Below, one piece after another: positions 63,507 to 64,000 of a DNA stretch of 64,000 nt (the first letter of the stretch is position 1; each line of letters opens with the position of its first letter). Made by a program: the position numbers and the translations under genes. The notes under the pieces are model-generated. The model saw nothing but the letters and a program-made list of their open reading frames with translations, had not been told where the DNA came from and did not search any database. The stretch is from Melastoma dodecandrum (Eukaryota > Streptophyta > Magnoliopsida > Myrtales > Melastomataceae). The stretch is from assembly GCA_029817715.1 (NCBI GenBank), contig JARUPY010000313.1:124001-188000 (forward strand), written 5' to 3'.

Positions 63507-64000
63507 ATGCGTTTCGTACGCCCGGTTTTTGGCCGCCCTGCCGTTCGCCGCCCCGTGGTTCTTCGCGTGGCCATGGCAACGCTGATCGCCGGCGCGGCCC
63601 TCGGCCTCGCCGGCTGCGACGAGGGCAGCCCCGTCGACGATCTCGGCGGCATGGCCGGCTCGGCGCGCGCCTCGCACCCGCTGTCGCCGCGCATGGTCGC
63701 GCTGATGCAGGAAAAGGGCGTCTCGCCCTCCTCCGCCGTGCTCATCCGCACCTACAAGAAGGAAGCGGAGTTCGAGATCTGGAAGATGAAGCCGGACGGC
63801 CGCTACGTCCTCTTCAAGACCTACCCGATGTGCCGCTGGTCGGGCCAGCTCGGCCCGAAGATGGCCGAGGGCGACCGCCAGGTGCCGGAGGGCTTCTACC
63901 GCATCACGCCGGGCCAGATGAACCCGGTGTCGCACTACTACCTGTCGTTCAACGTCGGCTACCCCAACGCCTACGACCGCGCGCACAACGCCACCGGCGG
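63507..64000 (+). CDS. L,D-transpeptidase family (YafK-like) lipoprotein, N-terminal part
   Basis: The first 164 codons lie in the window and the gene continues beyond the right edge. ATG 63507; a lipobox LAGC follows a hydrophobic leader (VAMATLIAGAALGLAGC). SSAVLIRTYKKEAEFEIWK, YPMCRWSGQLGPKMAEGDRQVPEG and SHYYLSFNVGYPNAYDR match the YkuD domain of YafK-like proteins, which act in cell-wall cross-linking. The catalytic Cys is expected past the end. Confidence 0.85.
   Translation, partial: MRFVRPVFGRPAVRRPVVLRVAMATLIAGAALGLAGCDEGSPVDDLGGMAGSARASHPLSPRMVALMQEKGVSPSSAVLIRTYKKEAEFEIWKMKPDGRYVLFKTYPMCRWSGQLGPKMAEGDRQVPEGFYRITPGQMNPVSHYYLSFNVGYPNAYDRAHNATG

Overview
This window is a high-GC bacterial chromosome segment, almost certainly from an alphaproteobacterium of the Hyphomicrobiales, probably a photosynthetic methylotroph near Methylobacteriaceae/Beijerinckiaceae. 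The placement rests on gene content: a lanthanide-type methanol dehydrogenase set (xoxF, xoxG, xoxJ) next to pqqABCDE, and a purple-bacterial photosynthesis cluster (puf, bch, crt). No IS element, phage gene, CRISPR array or rRNA was found. One structural RNA, the small SRP RNA, is clear.

Layout. 1-2.8 kb: start of a GH15 glycosidase, a small membrane protein, and a two-component system. 2.8-8.5 kb: a minus-strand cluster of four uncharacterised secreted or small proteins plus an ABC system of the 'PQQ-dependent alcohol dehydrogenase-associated' kind (substrate-binding protein, YVTN beta-propeller, ATPase, permease). It resembles the lanthanide-uptake lut cluster of Methylobacterium. 8.7-20.8 kb: central carbon and storage metabolism (pgm, eda-edd, glgC, glgA) mixed with a sulfotransferase, an HWE kinase with a CheY-like regulator, and a HepT/MntA-type toxin-antitoxin pair lodged between glgC and glgA. 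20.9-28.9 kb: pqqABCDE running by 4-base overlaps into two unknown secreted-protein genes, converging on xoxF-xoxG-xoxJ. 29.3-32.9 kb: an orphan Ssu/Tau-type ABC importer with two tandem paralogous binding proteins, upstream of xoxF on the same strand.

33.1-58.1 kb: a photosynthesis gene cluster. Heme oxygenase and an acetyltransferase lie beyond the puf terminator. Then come pufC, M, L, A, B, Q; bchZ, Y, X, C; crtF, E; divergent crtD, C; crtB, I; a bicupin oxalate-decarboxylase-like gene; bchO; an unusual alpha/beta hydrolase; and bchD. PpsR/CrtJ-type palindromes (TGT-N12-ACA) sit upstream of bchC and crtI, with a one-mismatch copy between crtE and crtD. There is no crtA, so the carotenoid is probably of the spirilloxanthin series, and bchI is not beside bchD.

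58.2-64 kb: enoyl-CoA hydratase, a DUF347-repeat membrane protein, a CheY-like regulator, an isochorismatase-fold hydrolase, a DUF1275 membrane protein, the SRP RNA, a DUF1543 gene broken by an in-frame amber codon, a PdeM-type phosphoesterase and the start of an L,D-transpeptidase. Together the genes suggest a cell that oxidises methanol with a rare-earth PQQ enzyme, stores glycogen, uses the Entner-Doudoroff route and harvests light under redox/oxygen control.
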